Below are positions 24,002-31,814 of a stretch of 39,001 nt of DNA, piece by piece. The notes under the pieces are model-generated. The model was not told the DNA's origin and ran no database searches. It saw nothing but the letters and a program-made list of their open reading frames with translations. The stretch's first letter is position 1. Each line of letters opens with the position of its first letter. This DNA comes from Streptomyces spinoverrucosus (lineage in GTDB: Bacteria > Actinomycetota > Actinomycetes > Streptomycetales > Streptomycetaceae), in contig NZ_BJND01000078.1 in the NCBI RefSeq assembly GCF_006539505.1, positions 1 through 39,001 of the forward strand, in the 5' to 3' direction. The translations under genes were made by a program, and so were the position numbers.

Positions 24002-24901
24002 TCAGTACTGCGTCTGCAGATGCTCCCAAAACCCGTCCCGCAGCGCCCGCCGCAGATCCGCCTGCCCGCGCAGCGAATACTGCAGCAGCCCCTCCGCCTC
24101 CACCAGCAGATCCTGGTCCACCGACCCCGGCAGATACGGATGTCCGGGCAGCAGCTCCACCAGCGAATCCCGCCCCCGCGCCGCCAGCCACTTCGCCGCG
24201 ATCTGGGCGCCGACGAAGCGGACGTCCTCGCGGGCGGGCCGGGCGGCCGCGGTGGGCTCGTAGACGGCGGCCGTGCGCCGGGAGACGTACGGCTTGAAGA
24301 AGTCGAGGTCGAGGGTGCGCTGGCTGTCGACCTCCCACAGCAGCGGCTCTGCCTGGTTGCGGCCCTCGGGTGCCTCGATGCCCCACAGGTGGACCCGCGC
24401 CCCGTACCCCTGCGCCGCCTCGACCGCCGACACCAGGTCCTCGTCGCCGCCGAGCAGTGCCGCGTCGCTGATGGCGCGGTGCCGGGCGAGGGACTCCAGG
24501 TCGGTGCGGATGAGTGAGTCGACGCCCTTCTGCTGGTTGTTGGCGTTGAGGTTGCCCAGGCGCACCTTGACGTCGGGCAGTTCGGCGATGGACTGCTGCT
24601 CGGTGGTGTGGATGCGGCGCCGGGCGCCGTCGTACCAGTAGACCCGCAGCAGCCGGCTGTCCGCGAAGATCTGGCGGGCCTTGTCGATGAGCGCCTCGAT
24701 CAGCCCCTCGGCGTCGAGGTCGAAGGCGCGCCGGTCCTCGGTCCCGGCGACCAACCGGCCCGCGGCCGCGTAGAGATACCCCGCGTCGACGAAGATCGCA
24801 TGGGTCGAGGGCGTCTTCGCCACCTCGGCGAGCATGCGCGCGAGCAGCTCGTTCGTGCGGTCGATGCGGGCGGCCAGGGCCGCGAGGTCGTCGTTCATCA
24901 T
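24002..24901 (-). CDS. NYN-domain (LabA/PIN-like) predicted ribonuclease
   Basis: 299 residues. An N-terminal helix (MNDDLAALAARIDRTNELLARML) precedes a NYN domain with its acidic residues in FVDAGYLY, KGVDSLIRTDL and ISDAALLGGDEDLVSAVEAAQ, the set that binds Mg in PIN-like nucleases. The C-terminal part (about 190-299) holds YVSRRTAAVYEP and QIAAKWLAARGRDSLVELLPGHPYLP, whose family I do not know. ATG 24901 is chosen; GTG 24922 would add seven residues but has no ribosome site. Divergent from the 50-residue gene across an AT-rich region. RNA cleavage is inferred from the fold. Confidence 0.87.
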   Translation of the reverse strand: MMNDDLAALAARIDRTNELLARMLAEVAKTPSTHAIFVDAGYLYAAAGRLVAGTEDRRAFDLDAEGLIEALIDKARQIFADSRLLRVYWYDGARRRIHTTEQQSIAELPDVKVRLGNLNANNQQKGVDSLIRTDLESLARHRAISDAALLGGDEDLVSAVEAAQGYGARVHLWGIEAPEGRNQAEPLLWEVDSQRTLDLDFFKPYVSRRTAAVYEPTAAARPAREDVRFVGAQIAAKWLAARGRDSLVELLPGHPYLPGSVDQDLLVEAEGLLQYSLRGQADLRRALRDGFWEHLQTQY

Positions 24902-24939
24902 CTCTATTGTCCCGTCGGTCACGCTGCGAACACAACCGG

Positions 24940-25121
24940 TCCCGGTTAGTCTCAGAGAGACGTGCTTACCCAGTAGTAATTAGACGTTCGAAAAATTTCT
25001 TTAGCGTAGGGAATGTTTGTAACAAGCAGGCCGTTGCATACGTATGTAACCGGAGGCACCCCCGCCTTCCGGCCATCCCAGTAGTTCTCCTCAGGAGGAT
25101 GACCAGACGAAGGGAGAAGCC
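24940..25121 (+). promoter_or_regulatory. AT-rich regulatory region upstream of the 50-residue protein
   Basis: The stretch from about 24960 to 25050 is far richer in A and T than the rest of the window. It holds the perfect palindrome CATACGTATG (25037-25046), two TGTAAC sites (in GTTTGTAAC and GTATGTAACC) about 29 bases apart, and AAAAATTTCTTT. AGGAGGAT at 25094-25101 is followed by no good start codon; AAGGGAG before ATG 25122 is the working ribosome site. Confidence 0.45.
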
Positions 25122-25274
25122 ATGCGCTTCGAAATCATGCGACTCGACGACGTGGACGGCACGCCCGTGGACACGACCGTCGTGGACGCCGCCTCCGTCA
25201 ACCGGATCGTGCAGCAGGCCGCCGCCATCGGACAGCGACTGTGGATCCGCCCGGCCGAGACCAGGGCCTCGTAA
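25122..25274 (+). CDS. 50-residue conserved small protein
   Basis: MRFEIMRLDDVDGTPVDTTV at the start and IVQQAAAIGQRLWIRPAE near the end: a short beta-beta-alpha-beta-like pattern without membrane span or Cys. AAGGGAG stands 5-6 bases before ATG and a strong hairpin follows the stop codon, so it is a free-standing gene. I recognise it only as a small protein typical of Streptomyces. Its AT-rich promoter region suggests tight or strong control. Confidence 0.75.
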   Translation: MRFEIMRLDDVDGTPVDTTVVDAASVNRIVQQAAAIGQRLWIRPAETRAS

Positions 25275-25296
25275 CGCGGATCCCGCATCGAAGCTT

Positions 25297-25331
25297 CAGG
25301 GCCCCGTACGGACACGCCGTACGGGGCCCTG
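25297..25331. terminator. Bidirectional hairpin between the 50-residue gene and marC
   Basis: 15-bp perfect arms (25297-25311, 25317-25331) around ACACG, between convergent stop codons. Confidence 0.88.
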
Positions 25332-25332
25332 C

Positions 25333-25364
25333 TGTATGCCCGCAGGGCGTGTATGCCCGCAGGG
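25333..25364. repeat. 17-bp direct repeat, two copies
   Basis: TGTATGCCCGCAGGG at 25333 and 25350, right next to the terminator arm, ending just before the marC stop codon. Confidence 0.8.
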
Positions 25365-25367
25365 GAC

Positions 25368-25973
25368 TCAGCTGCCCTGGATCACCTGCGTGACCCCGTT
25401 GATGATCTGCTGCACGGCGATCGCGGACAGCATCATGCCCGCGAGCCGCGTCACCAGGACCACACCGCCGTCCTTGATGACCCGGATGATCAGCAGCGAG
25501 TACCGCATGACCAGCCACAGCACCACATGAATGGCGAGGATCGCGGTCCAGACCGACACCTGGAGGCCGACGCTGTCCGCCTTCTGCACGGCGAGGATGA
25601 CCGACACGATCGCGCCCGGCCCGGCCAGCAGCGGCATGCCGAGCGGTACGAGGGCGACGTTGACGTCCTTGGTCTGCTTGGGCTCGTCGGTCTTGCCGGT
25701 GAGCAGGTCGAGCGCGATGAGCAGGAGCAGCAGCCCGCCGGCGATCATCAGCGCCGGCACGGAGACGTGCAGGTAGTTGAGGATCTGATGCCCCAGCACC
25801 CCGAACACGGTGATCACGCCACCGGCGACACAGACGGCCTGGAAGGCCATCCGCCGCTGCACCTTGGCGGGCCGCCCCGCGGTCAGGGCGAGGAAGATCG
25901 GGGTGATCCCAGGGGGATCCATGATGACAAAAAGGGTGAGGAAGAGAGAGCCGAAGACGGCGAGGTCGAACAT
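25368..25973 (-). CDS. MarC/UPF0056-family membrane protein
   Basis: 201 residues with six hydrophobic spans. MDPPGITPIFLALTAG after the first span, LTGKTDEPKQ in the central loop and PLGMPLLAGPGAIVSVIL are characteristic of MarC. The family has no proven transport substrate and the old link to antibiotic resistance was withdrawn. ATG 25973. The PHP gene lies upstream in the same direction, with 62 bases between, so the two may share a transcript. Confidence 0.92.
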   Translation of the reverse strand: MFDLAVFGSLFLTLFVIMDPPGITPIFLALTAGRPAKVQRRMAFQAVCVAGGVITVFGVLGHQILNYLHVSVPALMIAGGLLLLLIALDLLTGKTDEPKQTKDVNVALVPLGMPLLAGPGAIVSVILAVQKADSVGLQVSVWTAILAIHVVLWLVMRYSLLIIRVIKDGGVVLVTRLAGMMLSAIAVQQIINGVTQVIQGS

Positions 25974-26035
25974 GACGGAAGTACTGGCCTTGCGCTGAGA
26001 TGAAACCTGGGACGAGGGGCGTGAGGGTCGTGCGC

Positions 26036-26893
26036 TCAGGCTCCGCCGGTCCCCGGCACCGGGAACGCGCCCGTCGCCCGCCGGGTGATCTCCCCGTACA
26101 CCTCGGGGTCGGTCGTGTACTCGCCGAGCGCGACCGTCTTGCGGCTGCCGTGGTAGTCGCTGGACCCGGTGACCAGCAGCCCCAGCTCCTTGGCCAGCCC
26201 GCGCAGCCGCGCCCGGGTGTCCAGGTCGTGGTCCATGTGGTCGACCTCGATGCCGTCGAGCCCGGCGGCGGCCATCTCGACGATCGCCGACTCCGGCACC
26301 GTACGCCCCCGCTTGGCGGCCCCCGGATGCGCGAACACGGCGACGCCGCCCGCACCCTTGATCAGCCGGATCGCCTCGAACGGATCGGTCTCGTGCTTCT
26401 CCACGTAGGCCCGCCCGCCGTCGGCCAGCCAGTCCGGTGTGAAGGCATCGCCGACACTCGGTACGACACCCAGCTCGACCAGCGCGGACGCCACATGCGG
26501 CCGCCCCACCGACCCGTCTCCGGCGATCCGCAGGACCTGCTCCCAGGTGACCGGCACGCCCAGCTCGTTCAGCTTGGCGATCATCCCCCTGGCCCGCGGC
26601 ACCCGGTCGTCCCGCACCAGCTCCCGCTCGGCGAGCAGCGCTGGCTCCTCGGCGTCGAAGAGGTAGGCCAGCATGTGCATGCTGATGCCGTCGATACGAC
26701 AGGACAGCTCGGCCCCGGTGACCAGCGTGAGCCCCTCGGGCAGCGCCTCGATCGCCTCGGCGTGGCCCCGGGTGGTGTCGTGATCGGTGAGAGCGATGAC
26801 GTCCAGCCCGGCAGCGGCGGCGTTCCGCACCAGCTCAGTGGGCGTGTCCGTCCCGTCGGAGGCAGTGGAGTGGGTGTGCAGATCTATTCGCAC
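26036..26893 (-). CDS. PHP-domain phosphoesterase (TrpH/RNase AM-like)
   Basis: 285 residues. HTHSTASDG at the start and IALTDHDTT are the first two metal-binding PHP motifs; GAELSCRIDGISMH, FAHPGAAKRGR and TGSSDYHG complete the set of His and Asp ligands. Enzymes of this class remove phosphate from 3',5'-nucleoside bisphosphates and trim RNA 5' ends. GTG 26893 starts VRIDLHTHS with GGAG 9 bases upstream; the extension to 26935 is not needed. Confidence 0.92.
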   Translation of the reverse strand: MRIDLHTHSTASDGTDTPTELVRNAAAAGLDVIALTDHDTTRGHAEAIEALPEGLTLVTGAELSCRIDGISMHMLAYLFDAEEPALLAERELVRDDRVPRARGMIAKLNELGVPVTWEQVLRIAGDGSVGRPHVASALVELGVVPSVGDAFTPDWLADGGRAYVEKHETDPFEAIRLIKGAGGVAVFAHPGAAKRGRTVPESAIVEMAAAGLDGIEVDHMDHDLDTRARLRGLAKELGLLVTGSSDYHGSRKTVALGEYTTDPEVYGEITRRATGAFPVPGTGGA

Positions 26894-26998
26894 GACGCAG
26901 ACTCCAGCGGTGACGGGACGGAAAGGACGTCCCAAGGATAAACGAGCGACCCGTGCACGCCGGTAAGAGCCTTCACGCCGGCAAGGGACGCGGGCGCC

Positions 26999-27640
26999 CT
27001 ACGGCTCAAGCAAGCGCGGCGAGAGCGCACCGCACGGCACCAGCTCCACCTCCGCCCCCGCTTCCCGCACATCCGTCAGCACCAGCTCGTCGTACATCAG
27101 CAGCCCCGACTGCTCGGGCCACACCACGGCCCACAGCCACAACCCCATGGCCTCCCCGGCGAACACCGCCCGATCGGTCGGCGCCCCGGAGACAAGCCAC
27201 AGCGGCGTGGGCCGCCCCGCGGCGAGGACCTTCACCTGGGGCGGCTTCTCGACGTTCATGTACGGTCCCGGGTCCGGCCCGTCGATCCCGGCGTACCGGG
27301 CGCCGAGGCCGACGCCGAGTTCCTCGGCGACCAGGATCAGTTCACCTATGCCGCCGAGCGGCCCGGGCCCCGAGCAGGCCACCGCGGTGGCACGGCCACC
27401 GCTGCGATCGTCACCGGCACAGGCCACACCCGTGAACAGCCAGCCGACCGGCAGGGGCCACGGCATCCACACCGGTACCTGTGTGCGCGCCACCACGACG
27501 CTGAGGGCCTCGACGCTGGGCGGGATCACGGGCTGCAGCGGATGCACGGTGCCGTGCACATCGCACTGCCAGGAATCGGCGAAGAGTCCGGGAGCCCTGA
27601 CCCGGCCACCACACTTCGGGCAACTGGGTTCGCCCCTCAT
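26999..27640 (-). CDS. Zinc-ribbon protein of unknown function (DUF6758-like)
   Basis: 213 residues. The N-terminus CPKCGGRVRAPGLFADSWQCDVHG gives three Cys and one His that can bind zinc. The rest is a soluble alpha/beta domain with VWMPWPLPVGWLFTGVACAGDD, GGIGELILVAEELGVGLG and GLWLWAVVWPEQSGLLMYDEL. It is common in Streptomyces; no activity known. ATG 27640 ends at the promoter region of the divergent MFS gene. Confidence 0.82.
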   Translation of the reverse strand: MRGEPSCPKCGGRVRAPGLFADSWQCDVHGTVHPLQPVIPPSVEALSVVVARTQVPVWMPWPLPVGWLFTGVACAGDDRSGGRATAVACSGPGPLGGIGELILVAEELGVGLGARYAGIDGPDPGPYMNVEKPPQVKVLAAGRPTPLWLVSGAPTDRAVFAGEAMGLWLWAVVWPEQSGLLMYDELVLTDVREAGAEVELVPCGALSPRLLEP

Positions 27641-27728
27641 AGGGCCCCACGGTCCTACCCCTGCTGCGCCACGTCAAGGACGATCACCCGTCCGGGGGGA
27701 ACCGGCATCGCAAACCATTAGATGTAGC

Positions 27729-27756
27729 TTGCATTAATTAGCTAACCTAATTTATT
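27729..27756 (+). promoter_or_regulatory. AT-rich promoter with iron-box-like site for the MFS gene
   Basis: TTGCAT (27729-27734) and TTTATT (27751-27756) are 16 bases apart. The spacer contains AGCTAACCTAA (27740-27750), an exact right half of the actinobacterial DmdR/IdeR iron box, and the palindrome TTAGCTAA. The left half fits poorly (11 of 19 positions overall, from memory of the consensus). Confidence 0.45.
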
Positions 27757-27803
27757 GTGTGCATACGCCAACCATTTCCCACCGTCAGCAAGGGAGCCCA
27801 CGC

Positions 27804-29015
27804 ATGCACAGCAGCACGGGAGTCCTACGGCAACCGAAGGCGGTCTGGGCCACCGCCGGCGCCTCCGTCGTCGCCTTCATGGGCATCGGGCTCGTCGACC
27901 CGATCCTGCCGTCCATCGCCCAGGGTCTGGACGCCACGGCCAGCCAGGTCTCGCTGCTCTTCACCTCGTACTTCCTGATCACCGCGATCGCGATGCTGCT
28001 CACCGGCTTCGTCTCCAGCCGCATCGGCGGCCGTAGGACGCTGCTGCTCGGGCTCGCCCTCGTCGTGGTGTTCGCCGGCCTGTCCGGCACCTCCGGCTCG
28101 GTCGGTGAACTCGTCGGGTTCCGCGCGGGCTGGGGGCTGGGCAACGCGCTGTTCGTCTCCACGGCCCTCGCGGTCATCGTCGGCGCGGCGGCGGGCGGCA
28201 GCGCTGCGGCGATCCTGCTGTACGAGTCCGCGCTCGGCCTCGGGATGGCGTGCGGGCCACTGCTGGGCGCGCTGCTGGGGGACGCCAGCTGGCGCTACCC
28301 GTTCTTCGGCACCGCGTTCCTGATGGCGGTCGGGTTCCTGTGCATCACGGCGTTCCTGAAGGAGCAGCCGAGGCCCGCGCGCCGGACCTCGCTGCTGGAC
28401 CCGCTCAAGGCGCTCGGCCACGGCGGTCTCGCCTCGGCGGCGGTATCGGCGTTCTTCTACAACTACACGTTCTTCACCGTGCTGGCCTTCACGCCGTTCG
28501 TGCTGAACATGACCCCGTACCGGTCGGGTGCGGTGTTCTTCGCCTGGGGTGTGCTGCTCGCCGTCTTCTCGGTCGTCGTCGCCCCGCGGATGCAGGCGCG
28601 GTTCGGCTCGCTGAAGGTGCTCGGCGGCTCGCTGGTGCTGCTCGCGCTCGACGTACTCGTCCTCGGCTACGGCGACCACGCGACGGCCGTCGTCTGCACC
28701 GTTCTTTCCGGTGCCTTCATCGGCGTGAACAACACCGTCTACACCGAACTGGCGCTCGGCGTGTCGGACGCGCCGCGGCCGGTGGCCAGCGCGGGCTACA
28801 ACTTCGTGCGGTGGTTCGCGGCGGCGGCCGCGCCCTACCTCGCGCCGAAGATCGAGGAGTGGACCGACCTTCACGTCCCGTTCTTGGTGGCGGCGGTCAC
28901 GGCGGTGCTGGGCGCGGCCGTGGTCGTCGTACGGCGGAAGGCGCTGACGGCGCAGGCGGAGGAGCTGGAAGTGCGGCACGCCACGGAGGACGGGGTGGGC
29001 GTCTTCGCCAACTGA
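27804..29015 (+). CDS. MFS efflux transporter
   Basis: 403 residues with twelve hydrophobic spans. The first loop SSRIGGRRTLLLG is the MFS motif A region, and YESALGLGMACGPLLGALLG resembles motif C of drug-exporting antiporters. The start is ATG 27804 (MHSSTGVLRQPK), with AAGGGAG 8 bases upstream; an upstream ATG at 27759 has no ribosome site. The iron-box-like promoter would fit export of a siderophore, but a drug or metabolite exporter is equally possible. Confidence 0.9.
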   Translation: MHSSTGVLRQPKAVWATAGASVVAFMGIGLVDPILPSIAQGLDATASQVSLLFTSYFLITAIAMLLTGFVSSRIGGRRTLLLGLALVVVFAGLSGTSGSVGELVGFRAGWGLGNALFVSTALAVIVGAAAGGSAAAILLYESALGLGMACGPLLGALLGDASWRYPFFGTAFLMAVGFLCITAFLKEQPRPARRTSLLDPLKALGHGGLASAAVSAFFYNYTFFTVLAFTPFVLNMTPYRSGAVFFAWGVLLAVFSVVVAPRMQARFGSLKVLGGSLVLLALDVLVLGYGDHATAVVCTVLSGAFIGVNNTVYTELALGVSDAPRPVASAGYNFVRWFAAAAAPYLAPKIEEWTDLHVPFLVAAVTAVLGAAVVVVRRKALTAQAEELEVRHATEDGVGVFAN

Positions 29016-29076
29016 CCGTTTCCGGACGGATTTTGGTGAGCTTCCTCACGCCCGCTACGCCCGGTGCTCCCGGTCG

Positions 29077-29661
29077 TCAGTCCAGCGGGACCGACTTGCG
29101 AGCCGGGTCGCGCAGGTCCGTTCCGTTGGTCAGCCAGCGCTCCTGGAGGGCCTGGGCGCCGTGGACGCGCTTCCAGGCGGCCTCGTTCGGGGTCATGGGG
29201 AGCAGCGGCAGGAAGCGGACGGGGTCGAGGGGCGGGTCCAGTTCCAGATCCTCGACCAGGCCGCCCGGCTCGGCGACCAGGACGGAAGTGAACGGGGCGC
29301 CGGGCCACAGCGGTTCGCCGACGTCCAGGGAGGCGCCGGGGGCCACGACCACGCCCTCGACCTGCGGGGACGCGGCGAGGACGGCGAGCGGACGGAGCGC
29401 CTTGTCGGTGTCGGCGAGCCCGGACCGTACGGAGAGCACCAGCTCGGCGCGCGGGCCCTTCACGGGGTCGGCGAGGACCGCGGTGGGGTCCGTCATGGGC
29501 TGGGCGGACATGCCGAGGGTGGCGTAACGGACGATGTCCCCCTCCTGGAAACGCAGCACCTCGATGCGCTCGGTACCGAGGAAGGTGACCGCGGCGCGCG
29601 CGTCCGGTTCGCCGAGCGCGGAGCGCAACCTGGCCTCGACCAGTGGGAGAACATCAGCCAT
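29077..29661 (-). CDS. SUFU/SseB-like domain protein
   Basis: 194 residues. VTFLGTERIEVLRF, VRYATLGMSAQPM, ELVLSVRSGLADTDKALRPLAVLAA and FLPLLPMTPNEAAWKRVHGAQALQERW match the bacterial suppressor-of-fused domain, often found in immunity or housekeeping proteins in bacteria. No signal peptide. ATG 29661 gives a compact single-domain protein. No toxin partner is next to it. Convergent with the MFS gene. Confidence 0.82.
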   Translation of the reverse strand: MADVLPLVEARLRSALGEPDARAAVTFLGTERIEVLRFQEGDIVRYATLGMSAQPMTDPTAVLADPVKGPRAELVLSVRSGLADTDKALRPLAVLAASPQVEGVVVAPGASLDVGEPLWPGAPFTSVLVAEPGGLVEDLELDPPLDPVRFLPLLPMTPNEAAWKRVHGAQALQERWLTNGTDLRDPARKSVPLD

Positions 29662-30142
29662 GCGGTGAGCATAGAACTCGTCAGGACCGGGCAAAGCAGC
29701 GCCTTGACACTTAGGTCTGCTGATACTCTTGGCCGGTGGTTCGGGGCAGCACGCAGAAGCGTCGCGATCAAGTCCCGACGCCGACGACACTCCCTTACGA
29801 GGGACCGGCCGGAGGAGGTGGGGCTGCAATGGACCGAAGTCGACCGTGCAGTACCACCCGCTCTTCCGGCCGCTGATGTTGCTCTGGCTCTAGCCTGCCG
29901 CCACCTCTCGCATGCGCATCTCCCGCGTGTTCGACGGAAGAGCATTCCGTTCCGTTTTGCCTCTGCTTGATCTGTATGACCTGCATCAGCAGCTGAATCA
30001 GCAGCGAAGCTCGCCACCGCAACGGTGCGGTGCTCCCCGCTTTGTGGACGTGCCAAACATCCGCAAGTCAGGACGTCCCCATTCCGGGCAGTTCCACCCG
30101 TCGCCCGCGGCCTTACGCTGCTCGCCCGCGAAGGAGCCTGCC
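29662..30142 (+). promoter_or_regulatory. 481-base region and long leader before corA
   Basis: No large gene; a frame continuous with corA runs through part of it but uses non-Streptomyces codons. TTGACA (29704-29709) has TACTCT only 14 bases on, so the promoter is uncertain. GGCCGGT (29731-29737) pairs with ACCGGCC (29804-29810), which lies directly before the AGGAGGTG ribosome site of the 15-codon ORF. About 260 more bases then lead to corA. Base composition at 29910-30010 is less GC-rich than its surroundings. Confidence 0.5.
29829..29876 (+). CDS. 15-codon leader ORF upstream of corA
   Basis: ATG 29829 encodes MDRSRPCSTTRSSGR and stops at TGA 29874-29876. AGGAGGTG (29813-29820), a near-perfect match to the 16S tail, lies 8 bases upstream, stronger than the site of almost any real gene here. 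A second frame GTG 29846 to 29893 (QYHPLFRPLMLLWL) overlaps it. A regulatory leader peptide for the Mg/Co channel gene is a reasonable guess; coding potential cannot be judged at this length. Confidence 0.5.
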   Translation: MDRSRPCSTTRSSGR

Positions 30143-31258
30143 ATGTCGATGATCCGTGACCTCCGTGCCGCGGTCCGCCCGTCGCGTCCCGCACTGCGCA
30201 AGGACACCGGCGCGTACGACACCACCCGCGACCCCCAGACCAGCACTGCCGTCGTCGACTGCGCCATCTACCGCGACGGCGCCCGCGTCGAGACCGCGAG
30301 CCCCCTCACCCCGCACGAGGCGATGCGCCGGGTGCGGCGCGACGGGGGCTTCGTGTGGATCGGGCTGCACGAGCCCACCGAGGCCGAATTCGCCGGTATC
30401 GCCACGGAGTTCGGGCTGCACCCGCTGGCGGTCGAGGACGCCGTCCAGGCACACCAGCGGCCGAAGCTGGAGCGCTACGACGACTCGCTGTTCACCGTCT
30501 TCAAGACCATCCACTACGTCGAGCACGACGAACTCACCGCGAACAGCCAGGTCGTCGAGACCGGCGAGGTGATGTGCTTCACCGGCCGGGACTTCTTCAT
30601 CACCGTCCGGCACGGCGGGCAGGGCTCGCTGCGGGCGCTCAGGCACCGGCTGCAGGACGACCCCGAGCTGCTCGCCAAGGGCCCCTCGGCGGTGCTGCAC
30701 GCCATCGCCGACCACGTCGTCGACGGGTACATCGCGGTCGCCGACGCGGTGCAGGACGACATCGACGAGGTGGAGACCGAGGTGTTCTCGCCGGGGCGGA
30801 AGGGCGCGCCGCGGGGTACCGACGCCGGGCGGATCTACCAGCTCAAGCGTGAGGTCATGGAGTTCCGGCGGGCGGTGCAGCCGCTGATGCGGCCGCTGCA
30901 GCTGCTGAGCGAGCGGCCGATGCGGCTGATCGACCCCGACATCCAGAAGTACTTCCGGGACGTCGCCGACCACCTCGCCCGGGTGCAGGAGCAGGTCACC
31001 GGCTTCGACGAGCTGCTCAACTCCATCCTCCAGGCCAACCTCGCGCAGGCGTCCGTCGCGCAGAACGAGGACATGCGCAAGATCACGTCCTGGGCCGCCA
31101 TCATCGCCGTACCGACGATGGTGTGTGGCGTGTACGGGATGAACTTCGACTACATGCCCGAGCTGCGCTGGAAGTTCGGCTACCCGATGGTGCTCGGCAT
31201 CACGGCGATGATCTGCTTCGGCATCCACCGGACACTGAAGCGCAACGGCTGGCTGTGA
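30143..31258 (+). CDS. corA: CorA-type magnesium/cobalt channel
   Basis: 371 residues. A large cytosolic domain is followed by two C-terminal spans; the signature YGMN lies at 331-334 at the end of the first (WAAIIAVPTMVCGVYGMNFDYMPEL), and the second is PMVLGITAMICFGIH. The protein forms a pentameric Mg/Co/Ni uptake channel gated by Mg bound to the cytosolic domain. AAGGAG is 7 bases before ATG 30143. It shares the area with an MgtE_N/CBS protein, making a Mg-related neighbourhood. Confidence 0.95.
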   Translation: MSMIRDLRAAVRPSRPALRKDTGAYDTTRDPQTSTAVVDCAIYRDGARVETASPLTPHEAMRRVRRDGGFVWIGLHEPTEAEFAGIATEFGLHPLAVEDAVQAHQRPKLERYDDSLFTVFKTIHYVEHDELTANSQVVETGEVMCFTGRDFFITVRHGGQGSLRALRHRLQDDPELLAKGPSAVLHAIADHVVDGYIAVADAVQDDIDEVETEVFSPGRKGAPRGTDAGRIYQLKREVMEFRRAVQPLMRPLQLLSERPMRLIDPDIQKYFRDVADHLARVQEQVTGFDELLNSILQANLAQASVAQNEDMRKITSWAAIIAVPTMVCGVYGMNFDYMPELRWKFGYPMVLGITAMICFGIHRTLKRNGWL

Positions 31259-31268
31259 GCGGTCTCGC

Positions 31269-31281
31269 TACGCTGCTTGCA
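31269..31281 (+). promoter_or_regulatory. Leaderless promoter -10
   Basis: TACGCT (31269-31274) ends 6 bases before ATG 31281 without a ribosome site, so transcription probably starts at the ATG. Confidence 0.55.
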
Positions 31282-31805
31282 TGACTAGCGAGCTGCTCGA
31301 CCAGGCCCTCGTCGAGGAGGCCACGAAGAAGTCCGGGCTCATCTGGGTGCGGGGTGCCGGGGCGCCGGCCGCGCGTGCGCTGTGGCATGTGTGGCACGAG
31401 GGTGCGGCCTGCGTGGTCGGCGACGGGCCGGGCGAGCAGCCGCTGCCGGGGCTGACCGACGGCGGCGCGGCCGAGGTGACCGTCCGCAGCAAGGACAAGG
31501 GCGGGCGGCTGGTCGCCTGGACGGCGCGGGTGGTTCAGCTGCCGGCCGGCTCCGAGCAGTGGGAGGCGACCGTGGCCGAGCTGAAGGGCAAGCGGCTCAA
31601 CGCCACCGACGGCGAGGCGATGCCCGAGCGGTGGGCCCGCGAGTGCCGGGTGCTGCGCCTGGAGCCGACCGGCACGACCTCACCGCTGCCGGACGGCTCG
31701 CTGGCCGAGGCGCCGCTGCCGACACCGGCGACGACACGTGAGCCGATCCCCGCGGGGCTGCCGCGCCTGCTCTTCAAGAACAAGAAGAAGAGCAGGCGCA
31801 AGTAG
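31281..31805 (+). CDS. Pyridoxamine-phosphate-oxidase-like split-barrel protein (uncertain)
   Basis: 174 residues. SGLIWVRGAGAPAARALWHVWHEGAACVVGDGPGEQPLPGL and AAEVTVRSKDKGGRLVAWTARVVQLPAGSEQWEATVAELKGKRLN look like the beta-strands of an FMN- or F420-type split barrel; the C-terminus is Lys/Arg-rich (FKNKKKSRRK). Cofactor residues cannot be assigned with confidence. Leaderless start. Convergent with the lipoprotein gene, only 9 bases between stop codons. Confidence 0.75.
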   Translation: MTSELLDQALVEEATKKSGLIWVRGAGAPAARALWHVWHEGAACVVGDGPGEQPLPGLTDGGAAEVTVRSKDKGGRLVAWTARVVQLPAGSEQWEATVAELKGKRLNATDGEAMPERWARECRVLRLEPTGTTSPLPDGSLAEAPLPTPATTREPIPAGLPRLLFKNKKKSRRK

Positions 31806-31814
31806 GGCAGGGGA

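Noticed and set aside
24907..25530. 207-codon plus-strand frame overlapping the 50-residue gene
   Set aside because: Crosses the AT-rich control region and a terminator, and is out of frame with the well-initiated small gene.
29077..29661. SUFU-domain gene as an immunity protein of a toxin system
   Set aside because: No toxin, WXG100 or secretion gene lies next to it.
29912..30142. N-terminal extension of CorA from ATG 29912
   Set aside because: Codon use is not Streptomyces-like (AGA, TTG, CTT), no ribosome site, and ATG 30143 has AAGGAG.
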